Positions 8,142-17,485 of a stretch of DNA of 64,000 nt are shown piece by piece (within the stretch, counting starts at the first letter, position 1; each line of letters opens with the position of its first letter). The stretch lies in assembly GCA_018139225.1 (NCBI GenBank), contig JAGSNX010000003.1, positions 496,001-560,000 on the forward strand. The letters are read 5' to 3'. This stretch comes from Microvirga sp. SRT01 (GTDB taxonomy: Bacteria > Pseudomonadota > Alphaproteobacteria > Sphingomonadales > Sphingomonadaceae). The position numbers and the translations under genes are program-made. The notes under the pieces were generated by a model, which saw nothing but the letters and a program-made list of their open reading frames with translations, made no database searches and was not told the origin of the DNA.

Positions 8142-8262
8142 GCGCCTTCCGCGAGGATCGGCCTATCATCTGCGTGTCTTGGCCGGTCCTCGACAAAGCC
8201 GGTCGCGGTCTTCAACATCACCGGGCACCTTGCGGTGCGACCATCCATCGTCGGGAGCGTCC

Positions 8263-10074
8263 ATGCATCGCCGCCACTTCCTCGCATCGGCCAGCCTCAC
8301 CTCCGCCCTGATGGTCCTTCCCCAACAGGTACGTGCCGCCGTGGGGACGCGGGATGCGGAGTTCCGGGCCATGCTCGATCGCTTCTTCTACGCACGGCTG
8401 GACGACAGTCCCGAGCAGGCGACATCGCTGGGGCTGGATACGGGTGCGCGCAGCGGCCTGAAGGCGAGGCTCGACGACACGTCGCGCGCGGGCCAGACGC
8501 GGCAGTTCGCGCGGGCGAAGCAGGAACTGGCCGCGCTGAAGGCGGTGCCGCGCGACACGCTGGGCGACGCGGCCAGGCTCGATTACGACGTCGTCGAATA
8601 TGGCCTTCAGCGCGTCGTCGCCGGCCAGCGCTACGGATTCGGGGCCAGTGCCGGGCGGTTCGCCCCCTATGTGCTGACGCAGTTGACCGGCGCATATCGC
8701 GACGTACCCGATTTCCTCGGCAACCAGCACCGCGTCCACGACGCGGGCGATGCCGACGCCTATGTGGCGCGGGTGCAGGCATTCGCGGGCGCGATCGACG
8801 CGGAAACCGAACGCCAGCGCGAGGATGCCGCCAGGGGCGTGTTCGCGCCGGATTTCATCCTCGATACGACGCTGAAGCAGCTGGCGGCGGTGCGCGACAG
8901 GGCACCCGACGCGACCGGGCCGGTCACCGATCTGGCCGCCAAGCTGAAGGCGGCGAACCTGCCGCCGGAGCGGGCGCGGGCCGTCGCTGCGCTGATGCGC
9001 GATCGAGTGTTCCCGGCGCTGGACCGGCAGCGGGCGCTGGTGACCGACCTGCGCGCACGGGCGGTGCACGATGCGGGCGTCTGGCGCCTGCCGGACGGCG
9101 ACGCCTACTATGCGGCCGCGGCAAGTGCGGCGACCACGGTCGACATGACGGGCGACGAGATCCACCGGCTGGGTCTGGCGCAGGTGGCGGAGATCGGCGC
9201 GCGGCTGGATGGCCTGTTGACGGCGCAGGGACTGACCCAGGGCAGCGTCGGCGAGCGGCTGGTGGCGATGAACCAGCGACCCGACCAGCTCTATCCTAAC
9301 ACCGATGCGGGTCGCGACGCGCTGCTGGAGCAACTGCGCGCGCAGATCGCGGCGATGACGCGGCGCCTGCCCGAACAATTCGCCGTCCTGCCCAAGGCTC
9401 CGGTCGAGGTGCGTCGGGTGCCCGAGGCGATCCAGGCCGGTGCGCCCGGCGGCTATTACCAGTCCGCGTCGCTCGACGGGTCGCGTCCGGCGATCTACTT
9501 CATCAACCTGCGCGACACGTTCGATCGTCCGAAATTCGGGCTCGCCACGCTCAGCTATCATGAGGCGGTGCCGGGGCATCACCTCCAGGTCATGTCGGCG
9601 CTGGAGAGCGAGGACATTCCGCTGATCCGTCGCCGCGGTTTCTATTCCGGCTATTCGGAAGGGTGGGCGCTCTATTCCGAACAGCTCGCCGACGAGATGG
9701 GGCTGTATGACGGCGATCCGTTGGGGCAGATCGGCTACCTCCAGTCGCTGCTGTTCCGCGCGACACGGCTGGTGGTGGATTCCGGCATGCACGCCAAGCG
9801 CTGGAGCCGGGAGAAGGCGACCGATTACCTGATCGCAACGACCGGCATTGCCCGCGGGCGCAGCCAGGGCGAGATCGACCGCTATACCGTCTGGCCGGGA
9901 CAGGCGTGCAGCTACAAGATCGGCCATACCGTCTGGGTCCGTATGCGCGACGAGGCGAGGCGCCGGGCGGGAGCGAACTGGGATCCGAAAGCCTTTCACC
10001 GCGTGCTGACGATGGGCGCGATGCCGCTGACGGTGCTGGAACGGGTCGCGCGCGAGCGGATCGGCAAGAACTAG
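8263..10074 (+). CDS. exported DUF885 family peptidase-like protein
   Basis: A 603-aa protein with a probable Tat signal (HRRHFLASAS, cleavage near residue 27 after VRA). The rest is a DUF885 domain, related to M3/M32-like zinc peptidases. The zinc motif HEAVPGHHLQ (HExxxHH type, residues near 430) and the distal GYSEGWALYSEQLADEMG helix with its Glu are both intact, so the protein is probably catalytically competent. Family members are annotated as secreted peptidases; the substrate is unknown. ATG 8263 was chosen for the signal peptide. A small hairpin, GCACC-TTGC-GGTGC, lies at 8225-8238. Confidence 0.85.
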   Translation: MHRRHFLASASLTSALMVLPQQVRAAVGTRDAEFRAMLDRFFYARLDDSPEQATSLGLDTGARSGLKARLDDTSRAGQTRQFARAKQELAALKAVPRDTLGDAARLDYDVVEYGLQRVVAGQRYGFGASAGRFAPYVLTQLTGAYRDVPDFLGNQHRVHDAGDADAYVARVQAFAGAIDAETERQREDAARGVFAPDFILDTTLKQLAAVRDRAPDATGPVTDLAAKLKAANLPPERARAVAALMRDRVFPALDRQRALVTDLRARAVHDAGVWRLPDGDAYYAAAASAATTVDMTGDEIHRLGLAQVAEIGARLDGLLTAQGLTQGSVGERLVAMNQRPDQLYPNTDAGRDALLEQLRAQIAAMTRRLPEQFAVLPKAPVEVRRVPEAIQAGAPGGYYQSASLDGSRPAIYFINLRDTFDRPKFGLATLSYHEAVPGHHLQVMSALESEDIPLIRRRGFYSGYSEGWALYSEQLADEMGLYDGDPLGQIGYLQSLLFRATRLVVDSGMHAKRWSREKATDYLIATTGIARGRSQGEIDRYTVWPGQACSYKIGHTVWVRMRDEARRRAGANWDPKAFHRVLTMGAMPLTVLERVARERIGKN

Positions 10075-10114
10075 GCGCAACCTGTCTTCGCGAACGCCTG
10101 CCGGATCGTCCCCC

Positions 10115-11698
10115 CTACCGGATGGTCACCAGCGTGACCGAGCGTGCGGGCAGCGTCATCGTCAGGGTGTCGCTGGCGAGGCGCACGTCCTGCAAGCGTC
10201 GCGGGACGAACGGATCGGGCTTGCCGAATTCGACGCGCGTATCGATGCGGGCGGCGGTCAGCGTCTCGGCCGTGGCGGTGCGGCCCGCGACCCCTGCCAG
10301 TAGTGCGCGGACCGGGGCCGGGCGGTCGGGGTCGAGATTGACGATCGACAGGTGCAGCACGCCCTGCGGATCGCGGCTGCCGGAGACGTTGACCTGCGGC
10401 ATGCGCTCCTTACCCTCGACATAGTCCGGAGCCGCGACGTCGACGGGGATCATCGTCGCGCCCTGATGCACTTTGTAAAGGTCGAAGACGTGCCATGTCG
10501 GCGTGACGACCATGTCGGCCCCGCGCGTCAGCACCAGCGACTGGATGACGTTCACCATCTGCGCGACGTTCGCCATCTTCACCCGGTCGGCATGTCGGTT
10601 GAAGATGTTGAGGCTGACACCCGCGATCACCGCATCGCGCAGGGTGCTGTCCAGATACAGCGCCGACGTGCCCGGCTCGCTGGCGAACCACGCACCCCAT
10701 TCGTCCACCGCCAGCGCCACGGTCTTGCCGGGATCGTACCGGTCCATGATCGCCGAATGCTTCGCGATGAGCGCATCGGTCAGCGACGCGCGTCCCAGCG
10801 CCTTCGCCCAGCCGGTGCGATCGAAACCGACGTTGCGGCCCTTGTCCTGCCAGTCGTTGCCCGCAAAGGTGTAGAAGTGGAGCGACAGGCCCCACATCAA
10901 CGGCCGACGATCGATATAGGCGAGCGGCGTGGGATCGGGCCGCCACGTCATCGCGCGCGCCATCATCGTCTCGGTCCACGCATAATCGTCGGTGTCCGCG
11001 CCGACCGCGATCAAGCGGGCGGCCGGTCCCGAATAGCTGCGCAGGAATGCGGCGTAATGGCGAAACGTCGCGGCATAGGTCTCGGCGGTCATGTTGCCGC
11101 CACAGCCCCAACTCTCGTTACCGACACCGATATAGGGCACCGCCCACGGCGATGCGCGACCATTGGCGGCGCGGGCACGACCGGGGTCGCTGTCCGCGGG
11201 GGCGGTCATGTACCGCATCCAGTCGTCCGCCTCCTGCACGCTGCCGGAGCCGACGTTCACCGACACGAACGGTTGCGCGCCGATCTGGCCCAGGAAATCC
11301 ATGAACTCGTGCGTGCCGAACGCATTCGTATCCGGCTTGCCGCCCCAGGACGCGTTGATCTCCTGCGCGCGCCGGTCGCGTGGGCCGACGCCGTTGCGCC
11401 AGTGATAGGAATCCGCGAAGCAGCCGCCGGGCCAGCGGATGACGGGCACCTTCACCTGCTTCAGCGCGGCGACCACGTCGTTGCGGATACCGCGCGTGTT
11501 CGGGATCGGCGAATCCTCGCCCACCCAGATGCCCTCATAGACGCCGCGACCCAGATGCTCGACGAACTGGCCGTAGATCTCGGGCGCGATCTGCGGGCCG
11601 GGACGATCGGCGTGAACGAGCAGGGTCGTCTGCTGCGCCAATGCCGGCATGGCGATCAGACCCAGCATGAGCGCCAGCCGACGCAGCGCGCCGGTCAT
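10115..11698 (-). CDS. GH51 alpha-L-arabinofuranosidase, exported
   Basis: Removes terminal alpha-L-arabinofuranosyl residues from arabinan, arabinoxylan or arabinogalactan. The 527-aa protein has a Sec signal (about 1-21, PALAQQ). The catalytic TIM barrel carries the acid/base Glu195 in GVGNESWGCG and the nucleophile Glu333 in VDEWGAW; a C-terminal beta domain follows from about 400 (DTLTMTLPARSVTLV at the end). The ATG overlaps the stop of the upstream GH43 gene (ATGA), so the two are co-translated. Signal-bearing GH51 enzymes are typical of Sphingomonas and Bacteroidetes loci; many other GH51 enzymes are cytoplasmic. Confidence 0.92.
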   Translation of the reverse strand: MTGALRRLALMLGLIAMPALAQQTTLLVHADRPGPQIAPEIYGQFVEHLGRGVYEGIWVGEDSPIPNTRGIRNDVVAALKQVKVPVIRWPGGCFADSYHWRNGVGPRDRRAQEINASWGGKPDTNAFGTHEFMDFLGQIGAQPFVSVNVGSGSVQEADDWMRYMTAPADSDPGRARAANGRASPWAVPYIGVGNESWGCGGNMTAETYAATFRHYAAFLRSYSGPAARLIAVGADTDDYAWTETMMARAMTWRPDPTPLAYIDRRPLMWGLSLHFYTFAGNDWQDKGRNVGFDRTGWAKALGRASLTDALIAKHSAIMDRYDPGKTVALAVDEWGAWFASEPGTSALYLDSTLRDAVIAGVSLNIFNRHADRVKMANVAQMVNVIQSLVLTRGADMVVTPTWHVFDLYKVHQGATMIPVDVAAPDYVEGKERMPQVNVSGSRDPQGVLHLSIVNLDPDRPAPVRALLAGVAGRTATAETLTAARIDTRVEFGKPDPFVPRRLQDVRLASDTLTMTLPARSVTLVTIR

Positions 11699-12873
11699 CG
11701 CGCCGGGCCCCTGCCGCTGAAATAGGTTTCGAGGCGTGCCGCCTCCGCATCGGTGATCGGCATCACCGCGCCGTGCTTGGGCGATGCGAAGTTGGTCGCC
11801 TTCATGCGCGACCCGGGATCGTTGAAGCGACCGATATCGGTGAAGGTCCGGAAATCCTTCGTCTCCGCAAATCCCATGTTGTTCGGCTTGGCCCCGAACA
11901 CGTCGTACATCAGCACATAGGTGTCGGTGTCGTACCGTTTCCACAGCGTCGGTGCCTCCGCGGCGACCTTCTCCGGATCGACCTTTTGCGGATCGTACGC
12001 ATAGGGTCCGGTCAGCCGGTCCGACACCGCCTGGCGGATGTTGCCCGGCTTTTCATGCGCGACGTAGAACATGCGATATTTGCCACCGACCTTCGTGATG
12101 TCGGCGTCGATCACGTTCACGTCCGGGCGCGGATAATCGAGGATCTTCTTCGGCACCGTCGTCAGCGTCGTGAACGCCGGATCGGCATAGGAATAGACCA
12201 TGAAGTTCGGGCCGTTGCCGTAACGCGTGGTGAAATACACCATCATCCGCTGCTTCGCCGGGTCCCAGATCGTCTCGGGAGCCCAGGCATTGCCGGCCTT
12301 GGCGAAGGCGGGGAACAGGCGTGACACGTCGACCTTCGCCAGCGTCCAGTGGATCAGGTCGCGGCTTTTCATGAACAGCAGGTTGCGGTTGTTGCCCCAG
12401 CCGAAATCCTTGTCGGGCCGCTCCCACTCCGTCGTCCGCAACCCCTCGCGCTGGGCGAAGATGTGAAGATCGGTCATGGACATGTAGAAGGCCTCGTCGC
12501 GACCGCGCACGATGTGGGGATCACGCACGCCCTTCTGGTCGGCGATAGCGCGGCCCGACAGAACCGGGCGGCCGTCGTTCACGTCGGTGAAGCTGTATCC
12601 GTCCCGCGAGATCGCGAAGTACAGCGAGTGCGTCTCGTCCTTGAAATAGGTCATCAGATAGGCGGAGCGCGGGAGCTTGGCGACCGGAGGTGCTGGATGG
12701 CGGGCGAGATCGCGAACCACCTCGAGCTGGCGGTCGCCCGCTGCCGGCGGCGTCGCCGAGGTGTCGCCCGCTGACGGCGTCTTCGCCGGGGTTTCGCCGG
12801 CGCGCGATCCGGTGGGAATCGTCAGGGCGCCGAGGCACAGGAATGCCATGCCGTATCCGAATGCAGCCTTCAT
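11695..12873 (-). CDS. GH43-like glycoside hydrolase, exported
   Basis: A 392-aa protein with a Sec signal (about 1-25), a Thr/Pro/Ala-rich linker, and a five-bladed beta-propeller resembling GH43 (arabinofuranosidase/xylosidase clan). Propeller-like segments include SLYFAISRDGYSFTDV, GVRDPHIVRGRDEAFYMS, WAPETIWDPAKQRMMVYF and DADITKVGGKYRMFYV. The Asp in RDPHIV, the Asp in the DADITK loop and the Glu in APETIWD/AEAPTLW are candidate catalytic acids; I cannot decide between them. RBS AGGAGAG precedes the ATG. First gene of the minus-strand pair with GH51. Confidence 0.85.
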   Translation of the reverse strand: MKAAFGYGMAFLCLGALTIPTGSRAGETPAKTPSAGDTSATPPAAGDRQLEVVRDLARHPAPPVAKLPRSAYLMTYFKDETHSLYFAISRDGYSFTDVNDGRPVLSGRAIADQKGVRDPHIVRGRDEAFYMSMTDLHIFAQREGLRTTEWERPDKDFGWGNNRNLLFMKSRDLIHWTLAKVDVSRLFPAFAKAGNAWAPETIWDPAKQRMMVYFTTRYGNGPNFMVYSYADPAFTTLTTVPKKILDYPRPDVNVIDADITKVGGKYRMFYVAHEKPGNIRQAVSDRLTGPYAYDPQKVDPEKVAAEAPTLWKRYDTDTYVLMYDVFGAKPNNMGFAETKDFRTFTDIGRFNDPGSRMKATNFASPKHGAVMPITDAEAARLETYFSGRGPAR

Positions 12874-13008
12874 TCCGGTTCTCTCCTATTTTGGAGTGCC
12901 TTAGATCATGACGCCTCCGCAGCGTCAATTAGTCTGACAATATCATCGTATGGCCGGCTTGGACGCGACGCGCCTTGCACTCGCCGCACGCTCCGGTACC
13001 GTGCGACG
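12874..13008. promoter_or_regulatory. divergent promoter region with operator-like site
   Basis: This region separates the GH43-GH51 pair (minus) from the isomerase gene (plus). An AT-rich stretch at 12927-12954 includes CAATATCATCGTATGG; read on the minus strand this gives ATACGATGATAT, related to the GTATACG palindromes upstream of GH127, GH27 and the TBDR. Confidence 0.45.
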
Positions 13009-13863
13009 ATGATCACACGGCGACAGGCCATCGGCTCCACCCTCTCCCTTGCAGCGACGACGAGCCTCGGCCCGATCGCGGCCTGCGCTGCCGCACCCTC
13101 CGCCGGGCGGTTGAAGCAGTCGGTCAGCCGCTGGTGCTACGAGAAGATTCCGCTCGACGACCTGTGCGCGTTCGCTGCGAAGATCGGGATGCAGGGGATC
13201 GATCTGCTGCAACCGGCCGATTACGAGGTGCCGCGCAAGCATGGGCTGCGCTGCACGATGGGCTATGCGGCGGACGGCATGACGATCGCGAACGGGCTGA
13301 ACCGGCGCGAGAACCATGCGGCGATCGAGGCGGCGTTCCGGGTCGGCATCCCCCAGGCGAAGAAGTCCGACGTGCCCAACGTCATCGCCTTTCCCGGCAA
13401 TCGTCGCGGCATGTCCGATGAGGAGGGAGCGGCGAACACCGTCGCCGGCCTGAACCGCGTCAAGCGCATCGCCGAGGATAATGGCGTCACGATCTGCCTC
13501 GAACTGCTCAACAGCAAGGTCGATCATGCCGACTATATGGCCGATCACACCGCGTGGGGAGCGCGCGTGATGGAGCAGGTGAACTCACCGAACGTGAAGC
13601 TGCTGTACGACATTTATCATATGCAGATCATGGAAGGCGATCTGATCGATACGATCCGCAAGAACATCAAGTGGATCGGACATTTCCACACCGGCGGCGT
13701 GCCGGGTCGCCACGAATTGAACGACACGCAGGAAGTGAACTGGCACGGCGTCGCGCGGGCGGTCGCCGACCTGAACTTCCAGGGGTATTTCGCGCATGAG
13801 TTCGTGCCCGCCGGCGATCCGCTGCCGGCCCTTCGAGAGGCGGTGCGCATCTGCACGGTGTAG
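13009..13863 (+). CDS. exported hydroxypyruvate-isomerase-like TIM barrel protein
   Basis: A 284-aa protein with a twin-arginine leader (ITRRQAIGSTLSLAATT, cleaved near residue 30) and a xylose-isomerase-like/AP-endonuclease-2 TIM barrel, closest in appearance to hydroxypyruvate isomerase (Hyi). Metal-site residues are in place: Glu in CLELLNSK, Asp in LLYDIYHMQ, His in GHFHTGG, and Glu in FAHEFVPAG. Cytoplasmic Hyi lacks a leader, so this exported form more likely isomerises or epimerises a sugar or keto-sugar in the periplasm. It sits in the arabinan locus, divergent from GH43-GH51. Confidence 0.8.
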   Translation: MITRRQAIGSTLSLAATTSLGPIAACAAAPSAGRLKQSVSRWCYEKIPLDDLCAFAAKIGMQGIDLLQPADYEVPRKHGLRCTMGYAADGMTIANGLNRRENHAAIEAAFRVGIPQAKKSDVPNVIAFPGNRRGMSDEEGAANTVAGLNRVKRIAEDNGVTICLELLNSKVDHADYMADHTAWGARVMEQVNSPNVKLLYDIYHMQIMEGDLIDTIRKNIKWIGHFHTGGVPGRHELNDTQEVNWHGVARAVADLNFQGYFAHEFVPAGDPLPALREAVRICTV

Positions 13864-13910
13864 TGCGCCGCGCGGTGCGGCGATCGATCGAACACGAATA
13901 ATCAACGGAC

Positions 13911-13923
13911 GTTAGCGATAACA
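13911..13923 (+). promoter_or_regulatory. LacI-type operator-like palindrome before the kinase gene
   Basis: GTTAGCGATAACA lies 38 nt ahead of the kinase-like start; its arms GTTA and TAAC are inverted around GCGA. It resembles the TGTTAGCGCTAACA-type operators of LacI regulators that control sugar genes in Caulobacter and Xanthomonas. The central half is imperfect. Confidence 0.4.
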
Positions 13924-13960
13924 CCTGCACGTCACGACAGTGGGCGCAGGAGAGAGATTC

Positions 13961-15001
13961 GTGCTCGACACCAGAGCGGCCGGACTGCCGCACCCGCTAT
14001 CGCCATGTCCGCCACCGCCGCGCACGGTCGTGGAGACCGGACTGGAACCCGCCCTCGTCGCGCATCTCGGGCGCAAGGGGTTGCGGATCGCGTTGACCGA
14101 CGCTTGCGGGCTTCCCCAACTCACCGGCATCCGCACCTATGGCGCGGATGCCAGTTCGAGCGTGGCCGGCGCGCTGACCGCGTTCCAGCGTGAGCTCGGC
14201 CTCGACCGCTTGCCGGAACGGATCGCGATCGCGGTCGCGGGGTTGCCCCGCGGCGATACGATATCGGTCACGCAGACGCGCTGGTTCGTGTCGCGCTCCG
14301 GCCTCCGCGCCATGCTCGGCCGGCCGCCGCTGATCCTCAACGACTTCGAGGCGGAAGCGTGGGCACTCGCCGAGCATCAGGATCGGCGGTTCGAGCCGAT
14401 CGGAGCGTCGCCGCCGATCGATCCGCAGCGCCCCGGCACCTATTGCATCGTCGGCATGACGTCCGGCCTGGGCGTGTCGCTGATGACGCGCCATGCCGAT
14501 GGCGGCATCGCCGTCGTGGCGACGGAGGCCGGGCATGCCGCTCTGGCTCCCGCATCACGGGCATTGGCGGATCTGACGGCGGCCCTGTTTCCCGACCGCT
14601 ATCCGGTTGTCGCGGAGCATCTGATCTCCGCGGTCGGACTCGGCACGATCTACGATCATCTTGCCACCGTGCAGAAATTGCCGCGACGATCGACGACGCC
14701 CGAAGCGATCACGCGTAACCGTGCCACGGACCCCGTCGCGCGTCAGGCCTGCGACCTGCTGGCGGAGGCCTTCTCGGCGCATCTCGGCAGTCTGGTCCTG
14801 ACCTTCGGCGCATGGGACGGCCTGATCGTGACGGGTGGTCTGGCGAGCGCGTTGCGTCCAATCCTGGCGTCGGATCGCATGCGGGCCGTGTTCGCCGGGA
14901 CGGGGAAATATGGCCGGCTGCTTCAGGCGATGCCGCGCGCCTTCTGCGATCTGGATCATGCCGAACTGATCGGAGCGGCACAGGCGCTTCGCAGCAGGTG
15001 A
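13961..15001 (+). CDS. glucokinase-like protein with degenerate phosphate motif
   Basis: A 346-aa member of the ASKHA glucokinase (Glk) family. GTG 13961 is chosen because AGGAGAGA (13948-13955) is ideally placed; an earlier GTG at 13940 is possible. The catalytic Asp in LILNDFEAEAWAL is kept, as are the E-x-GH element (TEAGHAALAP) and the adenosine loop (VTGGLAS). The first phosphate motif, normally DIGGTNxR, reads HLGRKGLR here, so the ATP-binding Asp and Gly-Thr are lost. It may be a weak kinase or a sugar-sensing relic. In the locus it sits between the isomerase and GH127. Confidence 0.8.
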   Translation: MLDTRAAGLPHPLSPCPPPPRTVVETGLEPALVAHLGRKGLRIALTDACGLPQLTGIRTYGADASSSVAGALTAFQRELGLDRLPERIAIAVAGLPRGDTISVTQTRWFVSRSGLRAMLGRPPLILNDFEAEAWALAEHQDRRFEPIGASPPIDPQRPGTYCIVGMTSGLGVSLMTRHADGGIAVVATEAGHAALAPASRALADLTAALFPDRYPVVAEHLISAVGLGTIYDHLATVQKLPRRSTTPEAITRNRATDPVARQACDLLAEAFSAHLGSLVLTFGAWDGLIVTGGLASALRPILASDRMRAVFAGTGKYGRLLQAMPRAFCDLDHAELIGAAQALRSR

Positions 15002-15060
15002 CGCTCGGCAGCGTTCCAGCCGCCATTCGGCATCATCCGTGCGGCCACGAGTAAAATAAG

Positions 15061-15073
15061 GTATACGAAATTT
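15061..15073 (+). promoter_or_regulatory. GTATACG operator-like site before GH127
   Basis: GTATACGAAATTT lies 42 nt ahead of the GH127 start in an AT-rich patch. Its left half equals the left half of the palindromes at 20560 and 22191; the right half is degenerate. Candidate operator shared by the arabinan locus. Confidence 0.45.
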
Positions 15074-15115
15074 TCTTGTCCGACTACACGGGGTCGAACG
15101 GACGAGGGAACGATC

Positions 15116-17485
15116 ATGACGCCGATTACGCGAAGGTCATTGCTGCATAGCGGCACGGCACTGGCGGCGGCGACGTTTGCGAGGCCCCTGCACGCCGCGG
15201 TCGATCGACCGGCGGTGTTGCCGGCTTTGAAGCCGTTGCCGCTGGCGGCGGTACGGCTGAAACCGTCCGACTTCGCGACGGCGGTGACGGTCAACCATCG
15301 GTATCTGCTGGGTCTCAGCGCCGACCGGCTGCTGCACAATTTCCGCAAATATGCCGGGCTGGCGCCGAAGGCGGAGATCTATGGCGGCTGGGAGAGCGAT
15401 TCGCTCGCCGGCCACACGCTTGGTCATTACCTGACCGCGCTGGTGCTGATGAACGCGCAGACCGGCGATGCCGAGTGTCGCCGCCGCGCCGACTACATCG
15501 TCACCGAACTGGCGGAGGCGCAGGCGAAGCGCGGCACTGGCTATGTCGGGGCATTGGGGCGGAAGCGAAAAGGCGAAAGCGCGATCGTCGACGGGGAGGA
15601 GATCTTCCCGGAGATCATGAAGGGGGAGATCAAGTCGGGCGGGTTCGATCTCAACGGTTCGTGGTCGCCGCTGTACACCGTGCACAAGCTGTTCGCCGGC
15701 TTGCTCGACGTGCACGAGGCATGGGGCAATGCGCAGGCGCTGACGGTGCTGATCGGCCTCGCCACCTATTTCGAGCGCGTGTTCGCGGCGCTGGACGACG
15801 CGCAGATGCAGGAGGTGCTGGGGTGCGAATATGGCGGCCTGAACGAGAGTTACGCCGAACTGTACGCGCGCACGAAGGATGCCCGCTGGCTGAAGGTGGC
15901 GCAGCGGATCTACGATCGCCGCGTCCTCGATCCGCTCGCCGCGCGGGAGGACAAGCTGGCCGGCTTCCACGCCAATACGCAGGTGCCCAAGCTGGTCGGC
16001 CTCGCACGCCTGTACGACCTGACCGGCGACGAACGATACCGCACCGCCGCGCGCTTCTTCTGGGAGACGGTGACGCAGCACCACAGCTACGCGATCGGCG
16101 GCAATGCCGATCGTGAATATTTCTTCGGGCCTGATCGCATCGCCGGCGCCTTGAGCGAGGCGACGTGCGAGCATTGCAACACGTACAACATGCTGAAGCT
16201 GACGCGGCAATTGTTCGCGTGGGAGCCGAACGGCGCGCTGTTCGACTATTACGAGCGCGCGCACGTGAACCACACATTGTCGCAGCTCAATCCGCGCAAC
16301 GCAGGCTTCTCCTACTTCACGCCGATGCTGTCGGGGGCGGCGCGCGAATATGCGCCGGCGGGGGAAGAAGGCTTCGTCTGTTGCGGCGGCAGCGGGATGG
16401 AAGCGCATGCCAAGCATGGCGATTCGATCTTCTGGGAGGGGGACCGGATGCTGATGGTCAACCTCTACATCCCGGCGGATGCGACCTGGGTGGCGCGCAG
16501 GGCGACAGTGGCGCTGGACACCGGCTATCCCCACGATCCGGAGGCGCGGCTGACCTTCGCGACCCTGGGCAAGGGCGGACGGTTCCGCGTCGCGCTGCGC
16601 GTACCCGGCTGGGCGGCGGGCAAGGAGGCGGTGACGGTCAACGGTCAGGCCGTGCCGGTGTCGCACACCGCGGGCTACGCGATCGTCGAACGCCGTTGGA
16701 AAGCGGGCGATACCGTCGCGATCACGCTGCCGCTGGAACTGCGCACCGAGGTTGCGGAGGGCGGCGGACCGGTCGCGATCCTGCGCGGGCCGCTGGTGAT
16801 GGCCGCCGACCTCGGCCCGGCGGAGGACAAATGGACGGGGATGGAGCCGGCCCTGGTCGGGGACGACGTGCTGGCCGCCTTCGCGCCGGTCGCCACCAAG
16901 GTGTCGACCTTCACCGCCCGTGGTGTCGGGCGGCCCGGCGACCTGACGTTCGTTCCCTTCTACCGCCAGTTCGACCGCCGCAGTGCGGTCTATTTCCGGC
17001 GGTTCACGCAAGATCAGTGGCAGCAGGAAGAAGTCGCGTTCAAGGCCGAACTCGCGCGGCAGCAGGACGTGGCGGCCCGCTCCATCGACATCCTGTATTT
17101 CGGCGAGATGCAGCCGGAGCGCGATCACAATCTGGAGAGTGAGCAGTCGTGGCCGGTCAGCTATCGCGGGCGTAACGGCCGCGATGTGCGGTCGGGCGGA
17201 TATATGGCTTTCACGCTGAAGACGCGGCCCGGCCCGCTGATCCTGCAAGCGACCTATTGGGGCGAGGACAAGAACCGTGATTTCGACATCTTGGTTGACG
17301 ACGTGAAGGTCGCGGGCGAGCAGCTGACGGGCAAGGCCCCCGGCAAGTTCATCGATGTCGATTATCCGCTGCCCCCGGCGCTGACCCGCGGCAAGGCGAG
17401 CGTGCGCGTGCGGTTCGTGCCGCACGAGGGGCGAACGGCGGGGCCGGTCTTCGGCGCGCGCCTGCTGGCGGGAGCGGGCAAGTGA
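15116..17485 (+). CDS. GH127 beta-L-arabinofuranosidase, exported
   Basis: GH127 (formerly DUF1680) enzymes release beta-L-arabinofuranose, for example from hydroxyproline-linked or pectic arabinans, using a zinc-bound cysteine as nucleophile. The 789-aa protein starts with a Tat-like leader (ITRRSLLHSGTALAAA), has an (alpha/alpha)6 barrel to about 470, and a C-terminal beta region. The zinc/cysteine site is intact: SEATCEHC at 347-354 and VCCGG at 421-425. It is longer than the ~650-aa HypBA1 type; the extra C-terminal part (about 640-789) has a beta-sandwich look. The stop overlaps the next GTG. Confidence 0.92.
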   Translation: MTPITRRSLLHSGTALAAATFARPLHAAVDRPAVLPALKPLPLAAVRLKPSDFATAVTVNHRYLLGLSADRLLHNFRKYAGLAPKAEIYGGWESDSLAGHTLGHYLTALVLMNAQTGDAECRRRADYIVTELAEAQAKRGTGYVGALGRKRKGESAIVDGEEIFPEIMKGEIKSGGFDLNGSWSPLYTVHKLFAGLLDVHEAWGNAQALTVLIGLATYFERVFAALDDAQMQEVLGCEYGGLNESYAELYARTKDARWLKVAQRIYDRRVLDPLAAREDKLAGFHANTQVPKLVGLARLYDLTGDERYRTAARFFWETVTQHHSYAIGGNADREYFFGPDRIAGALSEATCEHCNTYNMLKLTRQLFAWEPNGALFDYYERAHVNHTLSQLNPRNAGFSYFTPMLSGAAREYAPAGEEGFVCCGGSGMEAHAKHGDSIFWEGDRMLMVNLYIPADATWVARRATVALDTGYPHDPEARLTFATLGKGGRFRVALRVPGWAAGKEAVTVNGQAVPVSHTAGYAIVERRWKAGDTVAITLPLELRTEVAEGGGPVAILRGPLVMAADLGPAEDKWTGMEPALVGDDVLAAFAPVATKVSTFTARGVGRPGDLTFVPFYRQFDRRSAVYFRRFTQDQWQQEEVAFKAELARQQDVAARSIDILYFGEMQPERDHNLESEQSWPVSYRGRNGRDVRSGGYMAFTLKTRPGPLILQATYWGEDKNRDFDILVDDVKVAGEQLTGKAPGKFIDVDYPLPPALTRGKASVRVRFVPHEGRTAGPVFGARLLAGAGK

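Noticed and set aside
15137-17425. 762-codon minus-strand frame opposite GH127
   Set aside because: Same antisense shadow effect; GH127 active-site motifs are on the plus strand.
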